Position numbers and translations under genes: made by a program. A DNA stretch of 64,000 nt. Source: Aeoliella mucimassa. GTDB lineage: Bacteria; Planctomycetota; Planctomycetia; Pirellulales; Lacipirellulaceae. The DNA lies in contig NZ_CP036278.1 in NCBI RefSeq assembly GCF_007748035.1, positions 3,100,001 to 3,164,000 on the forward strand. Direction: 5' to 3'. How positions within the stretch are numbered: position 1 is the stretch's first letter; the number at the start of each line of letters is the position of its first letter. Below, in pieces: positions 36,292-46,430 of the stretch. Under the pieces are notes generated by a model that did not search any database, was not told where the DNA came from, and saw only the letters and a list, made by a program, of their open reading frames with translations.

Positions 36292-37338
36292 CTAGCGACG
36301 ACCACCACCGCCACCGCGATCGACTTCTTCTGGATTACCAGCGCGGGTGCCGTAGTCGAGCCAAACATCGAGATCGATGTCTTCCTGGATGGTTTGCACC
36401 GAACCGTCGCACAACACCATGTTGATCACACCCATGTGATGGCTACTCGGTGGCGATACCAAGTCCCACCAGCTCTGAGCACCTTGTCGCATGCAAGGGG
36501 TGTTGGGAGGCAAAATGTGGTTGAACCAGTTACGCCACATGGTGCCTTCTTGCCAAGGGTAGCCACGCCAGCGCCAGTCGGAATACTGCTTGCCTTGCCA
36601 GTCGTTCGACATCAGCGAGGTGCGAGCCGCTTCGACGTTGGTCACAGGAGCCGAAGGCATGACAAAGCAGTCACGCAGCGGATCGACCGCTTCGCCGGTA
36701 TTGGCTAAACCGTTGAGAACCTCAGCAAATGCAGAGGTATTGCTGAGTCCGTCGATGATTCGGCGAACTTCCAACGGACGCAACCGAGGATAGGTACTGC
36801 CGTAGGAGCCAGTGACACGGTCGGGACCGAATACACCGTCCCACTTACGCGACAACTTTACCCAACCGCCAGCGTTGGCATGGTAGTTGGTCCAGCCCAT
36901 GGTGGTTCCCAGGCCATCTTTGCTGAGCGAGTCGCTCGGGCAAATCAGCATGCCGAGTTCGTTCGCCGAAATGGCTTCGTTGTGTGGACTCCAGGGATCG
37001 CTCTCCCCCGGATCATCATCAATCACGAATGCATCCGCAATCTGATTCTGTTCCATATATGGAAGGAGCAGAGCGTGGGCCGACCAGTAACCGGGCGAGT
37101 TACCGATGGTACCCAACGAGCCGGCCGGGTATTCGCCCTTGGCCGATTCGTAGTTAAGCAGTGAGAGCCCTAGCTGCTTTAGGTTGTTCGCACATTGCAT
37201 TCGGCGGGCTGATTCCCGCGCGGATTGAACCGCGGGCAATAGCAGTGCCACCAAAATGCCAATAATGGCGATGACAACCAAGAGTTCGACGAGTGTAAAA
37301 CCGATACGTTGGCGACGCGCGAAAAGAGTTTTTGACAC
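36292..37338 (-). CDS. DUF1559 protein with type IV pilin-like N-terminus
   Basis: 348 residues from GTG 37338, which gives the short basic leader SKTLFARRQRIG followed by FTLVELLVVIAIIGILVALL, the prepilin peptidase signal and membrane helix. The longer frame from 37440 adds residues unlike any known leader. Conserved DUF1559 features follow: LPAVQSARESARRMQC, NNLKQLGLSLLNYESAKGEYPAG, and near the C-terminus the SSHHMGVINMVLCDGSVQTI block. Planctomycetes have many such proteins, thought to be exported pseudopilin-like surface proteins. A promoter-like pair lies about 50-80 bases upstream. Confidence 0.9.
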   Translation of the reverse strand: MSKTLFARRQRIGFTLVELLVVIAIIGILVALLLPAVQSARESARRMQCANNLKQLGLSLLNYESAKGEYPAGSLGTIGNSPGYWSAHALLLPYMEQNQIADAFVIDDDPGESDPWSPHNEAISANELGMLICPSDSLSKDGLGTTMGWTNYHANAGGWVKLSRKWDGVFGPDRVTGSYGSTYPRLRPLEVRRIIDGLSNTSAFAEVLNGLANTGEAVDPLRDCFVMPSAPVTNVEAARTSLMSNDWQGKQYSDWRWRGYPWQEGTMWRNWFNHILPPNTPCMRQGAQSWWDLVSPPSSHHMGVINMVLCDGSVQTIQEDIDLDVWLDYGTRAGNPEEVDRGGGGGRR

Positions 37339-37388
37339 AGGATATTTCTCTGGATTGAAAGGAACGCCTGTCCTCTTCTTGTTTCCCC

Positions 37389-37418
37389 TATATAGACGAT
37401 TGATGCGTAAACGTCCAA
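37389..37418 (-). promoter_or_regulatory. Candidate promoter of the DUF1559 gene
   Basis: On the minus strand TTGGAC (37413-37418) and TATATA (37389-37394) with an 18-base spacer, about 50 bases before the GTG start. Match to the housekeeping consensus is only partial. Confidence 0.35.
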
Positions 37419-37636
37419 GCGTTACACAAAAGCTCGCCAATTTTTTTCAACTTCTTCGATTCCATTTCTCAAAATGGCTAGAAACTCGGTAATTACTACA
37501 GTTTTCCATTTATCCGATTCCCAATAGTTTTTGTTGGCCAATCTGGCGGTTAACCGTCGCTTGGGAAGATGGGTAAAGGCGGCCCTGGTGCTGTTCCGCT
37601 CTCAGGCAAAAGTGGACCTCGAGGGCCAACCCCGCA

Positions 37637-37664
37637 TTGCATATCTCGTTACCACCTGTATACT
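37637..37664 (+). promoter_or_regulatory. Candidate promoter of the rpmB-gatCAB run
   Basis: TATACT at 37659-37664 (one mismatch to TATAAT), with a weak TTGCAT 16 bases upstream, 62 bases before the rpmB start. Confidence 0.4.
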
Positions 37665-37725
37665 TACGAGCTTACCAACTCCTGCATATCGCAGTCGACT
37701 AAGACGTTATCGAGAGATTCAAGTC

Positions 37726-37989
37726 ATGGCTAAGCAATGCGAAGTTTGCGGCAAGGGGCCGCAGATGGGCAATCAAGTCACCATCCGTGGTAAGAAAAAG
37801 TACCTGGGCGGTGTCGGTACCAAGGTGACCGGCATTACTCGCCGGCAGTTCAAGCCGAACCTGCAAAAGGTGAAGGTCGCCGCTGAGGATGGCAAGAGCG
37901 TGCACAAATGGGTCTGCACCCAGTGCATTCGTGGTGGTGCTATCCGCAAGGTGGTGCAAATAGCTCCGTTTACCGTTCCCGCCAAGTAG
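37726..37989 (+). CDS. rpmB: Ribosomal protein bL28
   Basis: 87 residues, part of the large ribosomal subunit. The start MAKQCEVCGKGP is normal for bL28. It has two Cys pairs (CEVC at 5-8, CTQC at 64-67), so this is the zinc-binding form of the protein. The conserved core TGITRRQFKPNLQKVKV is present. It is followed by gatC on the same strand. Confidence 0.96.
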   Translation: MAKQCEVCGKGPQMGNQVTIRGKKKYLGGVGTKVTGITRRQFKPNLQKVKVAAEDGKSVHKWVCTQCIRGGAIRKVVQIAPFTVPAK

Positions 37990-38035
37990 TTGCTGACCTC
38001 TGGTTGACAGCTAAATCTACCTTGCTACGGTTTCC

Positions 38036-38326
38036 ATGTCGCTCACTGCTGCCGATGTCGAAAAAGTCGCGCTGCTCAGCCGGTTGATGCTATCGCCGGA
38101 AGAGTTGCAGTCGCTGACTAGCGAAATGGCTAGCATCGTGGAGTACGTGGACCAATTGGCAGAGGTCGACACTTCCGATGTCGAACCGATGGCTCACGCG
38201 GTGGAAATGCACAACGTGACCAAGGACGATGCGGTTGCCCAGAGCCTCTCTCGGGAGCAAGCGTTAGCCACTGCTCCCAAGCATAATAACGAAGGCTATT
38301 TGGTACCGGCTGTTCTGGGCGACTAG
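38036..38326 (+). CDS. gatC: Asp/Glu-tRNA amidotransferase subunit C
   Basis: 96 residues, normal size. Subunit C of GatCAB, which converts misacylated Glu-tRNA(Gln) and/or Asp-tRNA(Asn) to the correct forms. Typical opening LTAADVEKVALLSRLMLSPEEL and the middle EYVDQLAEVDTSDVEPMAHA, which stabilises subunits A and B. It is directly upstream of gatA and gatB. Confidence 0.95.
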   Translation: MSLTAADVEKVALLSRLMLSPEELQSLTSEMASIVEYVDQLAEVDTSDVEPMAHAVEMHNVTKDDAVAQSLSREQALATAPKHNNEGYLVPAVLGD

Positions 38327-38368
38327 ACGGTTCCTGCGCCTAATCCGAACTCGCAGCCACACGGTATC

Positions 38369-39904
38369 ATGTCTCTTACCTCGCTATCCGCCGTCGAGCA
38401 AAGCCGGAAGCTACAGGCAGGCGAGGTATCGGCCGTTGATTTGGCGCGAGCCTATCTCGATCGGATCGACGAGCACAATCCGGGCGTTGGTGCTTTCTTG
38501 CGCTACGACGCCGAGCGAGCGCTTACCGCTGCTCGCCATATCGACGAGCGGCGTAAAGCTGGCGAACCGCTCGGTCCGCTGGCTGGAGTGCCAGTCGCGG
38601 TGAAGGACATTCTGGCCGAGCAAGGCGAACGGACTACTTGTGCGTCGCGGATGCTCGAAGAGTTCCGGGCCCCTTACGACTCCACGGTCATCGCTCGACT
38701 AAAGGCCGCCGACGCGGTGCTGCTCGGGCGTTTGAACATGGATGAGTTCGCCATGGGGGGCTCGACCGAGAACTCAGCCCTCGGCAAAACAAGCAATCCC
38801 TGGGATCTCAAGTGCTCGCCAGGTGGTTCGAGTGGTGGTTCAGCCGCTGCGGTGGCCGCTGATTTTGCCCCGCTCACTATTGGCACCGACACCGGGGGGT
38901 CGATCCGCCAGCCAGCAGCATTCTGCGGCATCACCGGCATGAAACCCACCTACGGGCGGGTCAGCCGCTTTGGGCTGGTTGCCTTTGCGAGTAGTCTTGA
39001 TCAAGTCGGACCGATGGCCCGCTCGGCGGAAGACTTGGCTTTGCTCTACGGAGCGATCGCCGGCCACGATCCACAGGATTCCACCTCGCTGAATCAACCG
39101 ATCGGCGATCTGTCGACCATCAGCCAGCCGCTGAAGGGCCTGCGCATCGGCTATGCCAAAGAGCATTTTGCCGCTGGGCTTGATGGCGAAGTCGACGAAG
39201 CGGTTCGCACCGCACTCAAAGTGTACGAAGCGCTCGGCGCCACGTTGGTCGAGGTGTCGCTGCCCCACAGCAAATATGCGGTGGCCACTTACTATGTGAT
39301 TGCCCCCTGTGAAGCTTCGAGTAACCTCGCGCGTTACGATGGTGTGCACTACGGCTACCGTTCGGATGTGGCAAAAATCACCGCCGAGCTCTCCGCTCAA
39401 CGTGCTGCGTTAGAGGAAGCCGGCGAGCGTCGCGCGGCCGAAGATCTCGATACTCCGTTGGTGCGAATGTATCGCCAGAGCCGCAGCGAGGCCTTCGGCC
39501 CCGAAGTCAAACGGCGGATCATGCTCGGCACCTACGCCTTGAGCGCCGGGTATTACGACGCCTATTACTTGAAGGCCCTCAAAGTGCGGCGATTGATTCG
39601 CCAGGACTTTGATAAGGTCTTCGAGCAGGTCGACGTGCTGGCAGGTCCCACGACCGCGACGCCAGCTTTTGAGTTGGGTTCGCTGGTCGACGACCCGTTG
39701 GCCATGTACCTGGTCGACCTTTATACCGTCAGCGCCAACCTGGCCGGCGTGCCTGCGATGAGCCTGCCTTGCGGGTTCTCCAAGAGTGGACTCCCCATTG
39801 GTCTGCAGTTGCAGGCCAAACCACTGGCGGAAGAAACACTGCTGCGGGCCGCATACATGTATCAGAACGAAACCGAGTGGCACTTGCAGAGGCCAGCGCT
39901 GTAG
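38369..39904 (+). CDS. gatA: Asp/Glu-tRNA amidotransferase subunit A
   Basis: 511 residues. Amidase-family subunit that releases ammonia from glutamine. The Ser-Ser-Lys catalytic elements are visible: the Lys in GVPVAVKDIL, the SPGGSSGGSAAAVAA segment and GTDTGGSIRQPAAFCG. It lies 42 bases after gatC and 35 before gatB. Confidence 0.97.
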   Translation: MSLTSLSAVEQSRKLQAGEVSAVDLARAYLDRIDEHNPGVGAFLRYDAERALTAARHIDERRKAGEPLGPLAGVPVAVKDILAEQGERTTCASRMLEEFRAPYDSTVIARLKAADAVLLGRLNMDEFAMGGSTENSALGKTSNPWDLKCSPGGSSGGSAAAVAADFAPLTIGTDTGGSIRQPAAFCGITGMKPTYGRVSRFGLVAFASSLDQVGPMARSAEDLALLYGAIAGHDPQDSTSLNQPIGDLSTISQPLKGLRIGYAKEHFAAGLDGEVDEAVRTALKVYEALGATLVEVSLPHSKYAVATYYVIAPCEASSNLARYDGVHYGYRSDVAKITAELSAQRAALEEAGERRAAEDLDTPLVRMYRQSRSEAFGPEVKRRIMLGTYALSAGYYDAYYLKALKVRRLIRQDFDKVFEQVDVLAGPTTATPAFELGSLVDDPLAMYLVDLYTVSANLAGVPAMSLPCGFSKSGLPIGLQLQAKPLAEETLLRAAYMYQNETEWHLQRPAL

Positions 39905-39939
39905 CCAACCCGCGCTCGACCGCCTACGACTCCATAAAC

Positions 39940-41406
39940 ATGCCCGATTACACCACGATCATCGGCCTGGAAGTTCACGTGCAGCTTGCCACGAAGAGCA
40001 AGCTGTTCTGCCGGTGTAGTACGCAGTTCGGAGCCGAGCCCAATACGCAGACCTGCCCCGTCTGCATCGGCATGCCTGGTTCGTTGCCAGTGATGAATCG
40101 CGAAGCACTGAACCTCGCGCTGAAAACAGCAGTCGCCCTGAACTGCACGATTCCACCGATGACCAAGTGGGATCGCAAACAGTATTACTATCCCGATTTG
40201 CCCAAGGGGTATCAGATCTCGCAGTACGACATGCCGATGTCGGAACATGGATTTCTGGAGATCGCCGACTCGAAGGATCGCTTCGAAACCAAACAAGTTC
40301 GCATCCTGCGGGCTCACTTGGAAGAAGACGCCGGCAAGAGCGTGCACGACGAAGTCGCGGGCCGCGCAGACAGCATGATCGACCTGAATCGTACCGGCAC
40401 TCCCCTGCTGGAGATCGTGAGCGAGCCCGACATGCGATCCGGACTGGAAGCCCGCGCGTATCTCGACGAACTCAAGTTGCTGCTGACCTACATCGGTGTG
40501 TCCGACTGCAACATGCAGGAAGGCAGCTTGCGTGTGGATGCAAACGTGAACTTGCACATCGCAGCATCCGACGGCAAGATCGCCACGCCGATTGTCGAAA
40601 TCAAGAACATGAACAGCTTCCGGGCGGTCGAGCGAGCCATCGATTACGAAGCCCGCCGGCAGTACGATGTCTGGCAAGAGACCGGCGCGAAAATCGGCGA
40701 CGTGCCGAAGCAAACTCGCGGGTGGGACGACAACGCGGGCGTCACACGTGGTCAGCGTAGCAAAGAAGAATCGAGCGACTATCGCTACTTCCCCGATCCC
40801 GATCTGGTGCCGGTGAAATTCAGCGAAGCCGAAGTGCAAACCGCCCGCGAATCGTTGGGCGAACTGCCGGCCGCTCTCCGGAGTCGCTTGCAGGCGGAGC
40901 ATGCCCTATCGGTCTACGACTCGGAAGTGCTGGTCAATCAAGGTGTCGATGTGGTTGCCTACTACCTGGCTGCGGTCGAGGTGGCCGGCGACGGCAAGGC
41001 GGTCTGCAACTGGGTATCGCAAGATGTACTGCGAGTGCTGAAGGAAAGCGAAGCGAACATTGCCGACTTTGGCATCTCAGCCAAGTCGCTTGGGGAGTTC
41101 GTCGGTAAGCTAAAGGCAGGCGATTTGCCCAGCGCCCGCGGACGAGAAGTATTCGACGTGATGCTCGAAGAAGGAATCGACGTCGATCAGGCCATGCAAA
41201 AACTTGGCATCGAGGAAATCGACGAATCGGAACTCGTTGGCATCTGCCAGTCGCTTCTCGAGAAGAATCCGAAAATTGTAGAAGACGTAAAAGGTGGCAA
41301 GCAGCAGGCCGTCGGTGCGTTGATCGGTCAGGCGAAGAAGCAAAACCCCAATGCCGATCCCGGGCGAGTACGGCAGATTTGCCTCGATCTAATCGCCCAA
41401 ATGTAA
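39940..41406 (+). CDS. gatB: Asp/Glu-tRNA amidotransferase subunit B
   Basis: 488 residues. Kinase/transferase subunit that activates the misacylated tRNA. Start ATG 39940 gives MPDYTTIIGLEVHVQL, the family opening; the frame is open upstream inside gatA but in the wrong frame. The zinc site (CRCSTQF...CPVC) and the core LMIDLNRTGTPLLEIVSEPD-like block are present, and the C-terminal tRNA-binding YqeY-like domain is complete. Confidence 0.97.
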   Translation: MPDYTTIIGLEVHVQLATKSKLFCRCSTQFGAEPNTQTCPVCIGMPGSLPVMNREALNLALKTAVALNCTIPPMTKWDRKQYYYPDLPKGYQISQYDMPMSEHGFLEIADSKDRFETKQVRILRAHLEEDAGKSVHDEVAGRADSMIDLNRTGTPLLEIVSEPDMRSGLEARAYLDELKLLLTYIGVSDCNMQEGSLRVDANVNLHIAASDGKIATPIVEIKNMNSFRAVERAIDYEARRQYDVWQETGAKIGDVPKQTRGWDDNAGVTRGQRSKEESSDYRYFPDPDLVPVKFSEAEVQTARESLGELPAALRSRLQAEHALSVYDSEVLVNQGVDVVAYYLAAVEVAGDGKAVCNWVSQDVLRVLKESEANIADFGISAKSLGEFVGKLKAGDLPSARGREVFDVMLEEGIDVDQAMQKLGIEEIDESELVGICQSLLEKNPKIVEDVKGGKQQAVGALIGQAKKQNPNADPGRVRQICLDLIAQM

Positions 41407-41426
41407 GGGCCAGGGGTCACCCTCCC

Positions 41427-42218
41427 ATGAACCATCGCCCAATCGTGACTCTGACCACTGATTTCGGCGAAGGAAGCCGATACGTCGGCGCCATGAAGGG
41501 GGCCCTGCTCGCGGTCTGCCCCGAGCTGACGATAGTCGACATCAGTCATGCGGTGCCGCACCAAAACGTCTTGCAGGCGGCGATTACCTTGGTGGAATCG
41601 ACTCCTTACTTTCCACCACAGACCATCCACGTGGCGGTCATCGATCCAGGTGTCGGCACCAATCGCCGCATCCTCTACGCCGAAATCGATGGGCAGCGAT
41701 ATATCGGTCCCGACAACGGAATCTTCACTTGCTTGGCGGACCGTGCGAAACCAAGTACGATGCGCAGTGTTGAAAACACTAAACTGTGGCGCTGCGGCGT
41801 TTCGTCGACCTTTCACGGACGCGACATCATGGCCCCGGTTGCCGCCCACCTGGCGGCCGGTGTTGAGCCAGCCGAAGTGGGCCCTGAGATCGACGACTTC
41901 ATACGGATACCCTTACCGCAGGCGGAACGAGTGGCAAATAAAATCGAAGGCGAGGTGACCGAGGTCGATAGTTTCGGAAACCTGATAACGAACATCACAA
42001 CCGAGATGCTGGCCGATGTTCCCCGCGGCGAAGAGACTCGCATCTGCTGCGACGGGCACGAAACCATGGGCATTTTCGCCGCCTACGGCGATCAACCCCC
42101 AATGACGCTCATCGCTTTGGTTGGCTCCGGCGATAAGCTCGAGCTCGCCATCGTTGACGATTCGGCCAAAATCATGCTGGGAGTCACCGTGGGTACCCCA
42201 CTAACCGTGGAATGGTAA
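41427..42218 (+). CDS. SAM hydroxide adenosyltransferase (SAM hydrolase, DUF62 family)
   Basis: 263 residues. Related to bacterial SAM-dependent chlorinase/fluorinase but of the widespread type that splits SAM with water into adenosine and methionine. Motifs: LTTDFGEGSRYVGAMKG at the N-terminus, VIDPGVGTNRR, and YIGPDNGIF. Start ATG 41427 (MNHRPIVTLTTDFG) fits homologues. It follows gatB by 20 bases. Confidence 0.88.
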   Translation: MNHRPIVTLTTDFGEGSRYVGAMKGALLAVCPELTIVDISHAVPHQNVLQAAITLVESTPYFPPQTIHVAVIDPGVGTNRRILYAEIDGQRYIGPDNGIFTCLADRAKPSTMRSVENTKLWRCGVSSTFHGRDIMAPVAAHLAAGVEPAEVGPEIDDFIRIPLPQAERVANKIEGEVTEVDSFGNLITNITTEMLADVPRGEETRICCDGHETMGIFAAYGDQPPMTLIALVGSGDKLELAIVDDSAKIMLGVTVGTPLTVEW

Positions 42219-42233
42219 AGAGAGGGACGACCG

Positions 42234-42938
42234 ATGACGGAAGAGATGGCCCGTAATCTGTTCATTGCCATAATGATGGTCGGTGGTCTCGTATGGTTGG
42301 TTGCTCTTTCGCTGGCATTGAGGATTGGCAAATCTCCAACCGTCGCTCCCGATTTTGATTGGGAGCATCCTGACCAACCGCACCCTAGTGAGGATTCGGG
42401 ATCCATCACGGTGCCAGGAAACACGCACGATGCTTCGACTCGTTTAGCCCGGGCAATCCTTCAGGCTAATCAACAATTTGATGGGGTTGCGTACCGCATT
42501 GTCGAGCGGAGCGACCGTCAGCTCCTTATTGAAAAAGTCGGGAGCTATTCCCAGTTTTCCCCCCATCAGCATGGCGGGGCTTACTTTTCGGGGGCCGAGT
42601 TTACGTTTGCCACCACCCGCAGCAATCAGGTAGAGGTGACTTACCAGCTCGACTTCACCAACTTCGCCCGCCGGCAACGGACGATCGCCTTGGCCCTGAT
42701 TCTCGGCTTAGGTTTACCGGTGCTTGCCCTTGCTGGACTTCTGATCTGGAACCTCGTGATTTTCAACCCGCAGCCGGGCGCGCGGTGGCAGGTGATGCAG
42801 ACGCTTCAGATCGTACACGTGCTGTGGCCGCCGTTCCTGCCGATTGGCATCTATAACTTTGGGCGGCGAAGCGCTAAGATCTGGGTAGAGAATGTACTTG
42901 CCTCGTTACAGATCGTCGACCTTCCGCAAACCGCATGA
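42234..42938 (+). CDS. Membrane protein of unknown function upstream of bioA
   Basis: 234 residues. One N-terminal membrane segment (about 8-28, LFIAIMMVGGLVWLVALSLAL), a soluble domain (LARAILQANQQFDGVAYRIVERSDRQLLIEKVG and a following beta-rich stretch), and two hydrophobic segments near the C-terminus (LALILGLGLPVLALAGLLIW and HVLWPPFLPIGIY). Its stop overlaps the bioA start (ATGA). No family recognised. Confidence 0.8.
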   Translation: MTEEMARNLFIAIMMVGGLVWLVALSLALRIGKSPTVAPDFDWEHPDQPHPSEDSGSITVPGNTHDASTRLARAILQANQQFDGVAYRIVERSDRQLLIEKVGSYSQFSPHQHGGAYFSGAEFTFATTRSNQVEVTYQLDFTNFARRQRTIALALILGLGLPVLALAGLLIWNLVIFNPQPGARWQVMQTLQIVHVLWPPFLPIGIYNFGRRSAKIWVENVLASLQIVDLPQTA

Positions 42939-44293
42939 TGTCTCCTACCCCCAGCCAGGATCAGCTCGAAACCTGGGACCGCACGCATTATTGGCACGCC
43001 TTCACGCAGATGGAGGAGTACGAGCCGCTCATCATTGAGCGTGCCGAAGGTGTCTGGCTCTACGATATCAAAGGCCGTCGACTGCTTGATGGAGCCAGTA
43101 GCATGTGGTGCAACGTGCATGGGCACAACCATCCCGTGATGAACAAGGCGATCGAAAAGCAACTGCACCGAGTGTGCCATGCTACGTCGCTGGGGATGAG
43201 TTGCGACGTCACGATCGAACTCTCGAAGCGGCTGATCGACGTCACGCCGGGTGGGCTCGAGCATGTGTTCTTCTCCAGCGATGGATCGAGCGCGAACGAA
43301 GTGGCCTTGAAGGCTGCGTTTCAATACTGGCGGCAATGCGACACCCCCCAGCCGCAGAAAACCAAATACCTCGCGTTCGGGCAGGCGTATCATGGGGATA
43401 CCCTAGGGGCTGCGAGTGTGGGTGGCATCGGCAAGTTTCATGATATCTTCCAACCTTTGCTCTTTGAAGTAATCCGCACCGCCTCGCCCGACGTTCGGCG
43501 ATTGCCCCCTGGCGTCACGGGCGAAGCTGCCGCACAGTACTTCCTCGACGAAGTCGAAACCGTACTCCAAGCGAATGCCGACGAGCTGGCGGCCATCGTC
43601 ATCGAGCCGCTCGTGCAAGGCGCGGCGGGTATGGCGATGCAGCCGCTCGGTTTTGTCCGCGGACTGCGGCAGCTGGCCACGCAGTACAACGTGCTGCTGA
43701 TTGTCGACGAAGTCGCCACTGGTTTTGGCCGCACCGGTTCGATGTTCGCCTGCGACAGCGAACAGATCTCGCCCGACTTTCTTACCCTCGGTAAAGGGCT
43801 GACTGGCGGGTACTTGCCGATGGCGGCCACGTTGACTTCGAACAAAATCTGGAGGACCTTTCTCGGCGATGCTGCGTCGGGGCGGGCGTTGTATCACGGT
43901 CATACTTATAGTGGCAATCCTTTGTCGGCTGCTGCTGCGATGGCTTGCCTCGACTTGTTCGAAGCAGAGCAAACGCTCGAGCAGTTGCCTGCCAAGATCG
44001 AGCATCTCGGCGACCGGCTCAGCACGCTAGCCGAGCATCCACACGTGATCAATGCTCGGCAACGCGGCATGGTTGTTGCCCTCGACCTGGTGGCCGACAA
44101 GCAAACAGGCCAGGCTTTTGGTCCGGAGCAACGAGTCGGCCAGCGACTCGCTGCCGAGGCTTTGAATCGCGGCGTTTGGCTGCGGGCGCGTCCGGATATG
44201 GCTTACACGTTGCCGCCGCTGGCGATTTCGCATGATGAAATCGACCTGCTGATGGACGCCATGGCCGCGGGCATCGATGCGGCTACCAGTTAG
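42935..44293 (+). CDS. bioA: Adenosylmethionine-8-amino-7-oxononanoate aminotransferase
   Basis: 452 residues, PLP enzyme of biotin synthesis that makes 7,8-diaminopelargonate using SAM as amino donor. Family features: RTHYWHAFTQMEEYEPLIIERAEG at the N-terminus (core HAFTQM), SSMWCNVHGHNHP, IVDEVATGFGRTG, and the PLP lysine in LTLGKGLTGGYLP. No other bio gene is nearby. The gene next door makes a SAM-consuming enzyme, though that is likely coincidence. Its stop interlocks with the stop of the sigma54 activator gene (TTAG at 44290-44293). Confidence 0.95.
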   Translation: MMSPTPSQDQLETWDRTHYWHAFTQMEEYEPLIIERAEGVWLYDIKGRRLLDGASSMWCNVHGHNHPVMNKAIEKQLHRVCHATSLGMSCDVTIELSKRLIDVTPGGLEHVFFSSDGSSANEVALKAAFQYWRQCDTPQPQKTKYLAFGQAYHGDTLGAASVGGIGKFHDIFQPLLFEVIRTASPDVRRLPPGVTGEAAAQYFLDEVETVLQANADELAAIVIEPLVQGAAGMAMQPLGFVRGLRQLATQYNVLLIVDEVATGFGRTGSMFACDSEQISPDFLTLGKGLTGGYLPMAATLTSNKIWRTFLGDAASGRALYHGHTYSGNPLSAAAAMACLDLFEAEQTLEQLPAKIEHLGDRLSTLAEHPHVINARQRGMVVALDLVADKQTGQAFGPEQRVGQRLAAEALNRGVWLRARPDMAYTLPPLAISHDEIDLLMDAMAAGIDAATS

Positions 44294-46170
44294 TCCTCCT
44301 CTGCTTCCATGCCGAGTGCTCGCATCTTGCGATACAGATTCGAGCGATGAACCCCCAGCAGCTTTGCCGCTTCGGTTACGTTGCCGCGAACCTGTTCGAT
44401 GGTGCGGCGGATGTAATCCGACTGAAAGTCGTGCGTCGCTTCGGCGAGCGGCAACCCGGTTTCGACACCAGGACCGCTAGCGGCGCCAGGCGAAAGCGTG
44501 AACGCCAGGTCTTCGGCTTCCACTTTGTCGCCAGCTGCCAGATAGGCAACCCGTTCCATCAGATTGCGAAGTTCGCGAACGTTGCCCGGCCAGCGATGCG
44601 CGACCAAACGCTTCTTTGCCGCCGCGGTAAGCCGTGGTGGTTTGCGTCCTTGTTTCTGACAGAGCTGACGTAGAAAAAAGTCGGCCAGCAGAATGATGTC
44701 GTCGCCACGTTCGCGAAGCGGTGGCAATTCGAGCGTCACCACGTTCAGGCGGAAGTACAGGTCTTCGCGAAACTTCTTCTCGCGGACGAGTTCCGCCAGA
44801 TTCTGATTGGTCGCTGCGACGACGCGCACATCGGTCGAAATGGTCTCGTGTCCACCGACTCGCACCACTTCCTTCTGTTCCAGCGCCCGCAATAGTTTGG
44901 CTTGTCCCCCAAGGCTCATGTCGCCAATTTCGTCGAGGAACAACGTACCGCCCGACGCGACTTCAAACTTACCAGCGCGCGACTCGGTCGCTCCGGTGAA
45001 GGCTCCCTTTTCGTGTCCGAACAGCTCGCTCTCCAGCAGTGTTTCGGTGAGCGCGGCGCAGTTCACTGCGATCAGTGGTTCGCTTCGGCGAGGGCTGCGG
45101 TAGTGCAGCGACTGGGCGACTACCTCCTTGCCGGTGCCGTTCTCACCGAGCACGAGCACCGCGAGATCGGCCGCCGCCACTTTGGCCACAGTGGATCGTA
45201 ACGCCTCGATGGCGGGGCACTCGCCGATCATCTGAACCTTGTCGGCCGCTTCGTCGACCAGCAATTGATGGCGAACGAGCAGTTGCTCCCACTGCTGCGT
45301 GTTGTCGAGCGACACTGCTGCGTAAGCGGCAAGCTCCGTAAGCCCTGTCAGGTCGTCGGCGGTGAAGTTTCCCGCGCGTTTATTTAGCACCTCGAACGCA
45401 CCGAGCGTCTCTTTGTCGGGCGAAAGGAGCGGAACGCACAAGATGGTTTCGGTGGTGTAGCCCGACTCCTTATCGACTTGGCTATGAATCACCGCGCGAT
45501 CGTCGGTGCGATCGACCCGCTCAGGCTGACCGCTTTGGACCACGCGGCCGACGACGCCGGCGGTGTCGGGCACGCGAAGCTCGTTGTTCTCCATGCCCAG
45601 CGCGGGCCGGCCCACCAGGGTGCGATGAGGCCGATCCCACAGGAAGATCGTCGCTCGATCGCAATCGAACAGTTCGGTCGCCGCTTCGGCCATGCGGTTA
45701 AGCAGCGTCTCGGTGTTGTCGGTTTGCGCCCATTGATGGGTGATTTCGAGCAGAGCCTGCAAGCGTCGCGCGTGCCGACTTTCGCGACGGCGACTCCGCA
45801 TCAAGCTGCAGGCTGCGGAGATGCCGGAAGCGAGTGAAGTCCAATCGAACTCGGCGGTGCCTGAGATCATGAGCACCGTGGGCGAGCTATTCGGCTCTTT
45901 GAACAGATCGAGCGGAACCGCCCGCCATTCTCCCGCGGTGCAGACGTTGCCCGAGTCGAGTGCCTCGGCGGCCAGCTCGGTCTGTAGTTGACCGGCCGGG
46001 TGTCCGGCGCTGGCGGTTACGACCCACTCGGGCGGTTGCGAAGCCACGAGCGCCGCGATTTTGACACCTGGTAGTTCTACAAACCGCCGGACGATGACCT
46101 GATGCAACGCCGTTTCGTCGGCGCAGCCAAGTAAATCCGCGAGCAGTATCGAAAAATCAAATGCCATCAT
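44290..46170 (-). CDS. Sigma54-dependent transcriptional activator with GAF domain
   Basis: 626 residues. An N-terminal region of about 130 residues of unknown type, a GAF sensor domain (about 135-292), an AAA+ domain with Walker A GENGTGKE (342-349) and the sigma54-contacting GAFTGA loop (389-394), Walker [10 protein letters not shown], and a C-terminal Fis-type HTH ([21 protein letters not shown]). It has no receiver domain, so it probably senses a ligand or redox signal directly through GAF. Targets are unknown; it could act on nearby -24/-12 promoters, none of which I identified. Confidence 0.93.
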   Translation of the reverse strand: MMAFDFSILLADLLGCADETALHQVIVRRFVELPGVKIAALVASQPPEWVVTASAGHPAGQLQTELAAEALDSGNVCTAGEWRAVPLDLFKEPNSSPTVLMISGTAEFDWTSLASGISAACSLMRSRRRESRHARRLQALLEITHQWAQTDNTETLLNRMAEAATELFDCDRATIFLWDRPHRTLVGRPALGMENNELRVPDTAGVVGRVVQSGQPERVDRTDDRAVIHSQVDKESGYTTETILCVPLLSPDKETLGAFEVLNKRAGNFTADDLTGLTELAAYAAVSLDNTQQWEQLLVRHQLLVDEAADKVQMIGECPAIEALRSTVAKVAAADLAVLVLGENGTGKEVVAQSLHYRSPRRSEPLIAVNCAALTETLLESELFGHEKGAFTGATESRAGKFEVASGGTLFLDEIGDMSLGGQAKLLRALEQKEVVRVGGHETISTDVRVVAATNQNLAELVREKKFREDLYFRLNVVTLELPPLRERGDDIILLADFFLRQLCQKQGRKPPRLTAAAKKRLVAHRWPGNVRELRNLMERVAYLAAGDKVEAEDLAFTLSPGAASGPGVETGLPLAEATHDFQSDYIRRTIEQVRGNVTEAAKLLGVHRSNLYRKMRALGMEAEED

Positions 46171-46430
46171 CAGTGGTACAGATCCGCCTTTTTTAAGGTT
46201 CTCGCCTGCAGTGTATCAGTTTGACCACACGAGCATACTCGAATGTTCGCAATTGCGCAACCATTGAGCGCTGTAATTCTGATACTATCATGCTCGGAAA
46301 TCTCTTCAAATCAAATGCTCCCGGGGCTTTACGACAAAGCTGCAAGGCTGGTAGGTTGTAGCGTTTTGGCGGCCGAGACGGCCGAATGGAACGATTTCCC
46401 CTGCCATTCTCTGAGCCCCGAGGAAGTGAA

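Larger units (their letters stand above)
37339..37725. other. Divergent intergenic region between the DUF1559 gene and rpmB
   Basis: 387 bases. It holds the two promoter candidates listed separately and an AT-rich middle; no gene is seen. The open frame running into rpmB from 37531 has no start or coding character of its own. Confidence 0.55.

Noticed and set aside
37531-37725. N-terminal extension of rpmB
   Set aside because: bL28 homologues begin at MAKQC and the extension contains the likely promoter.
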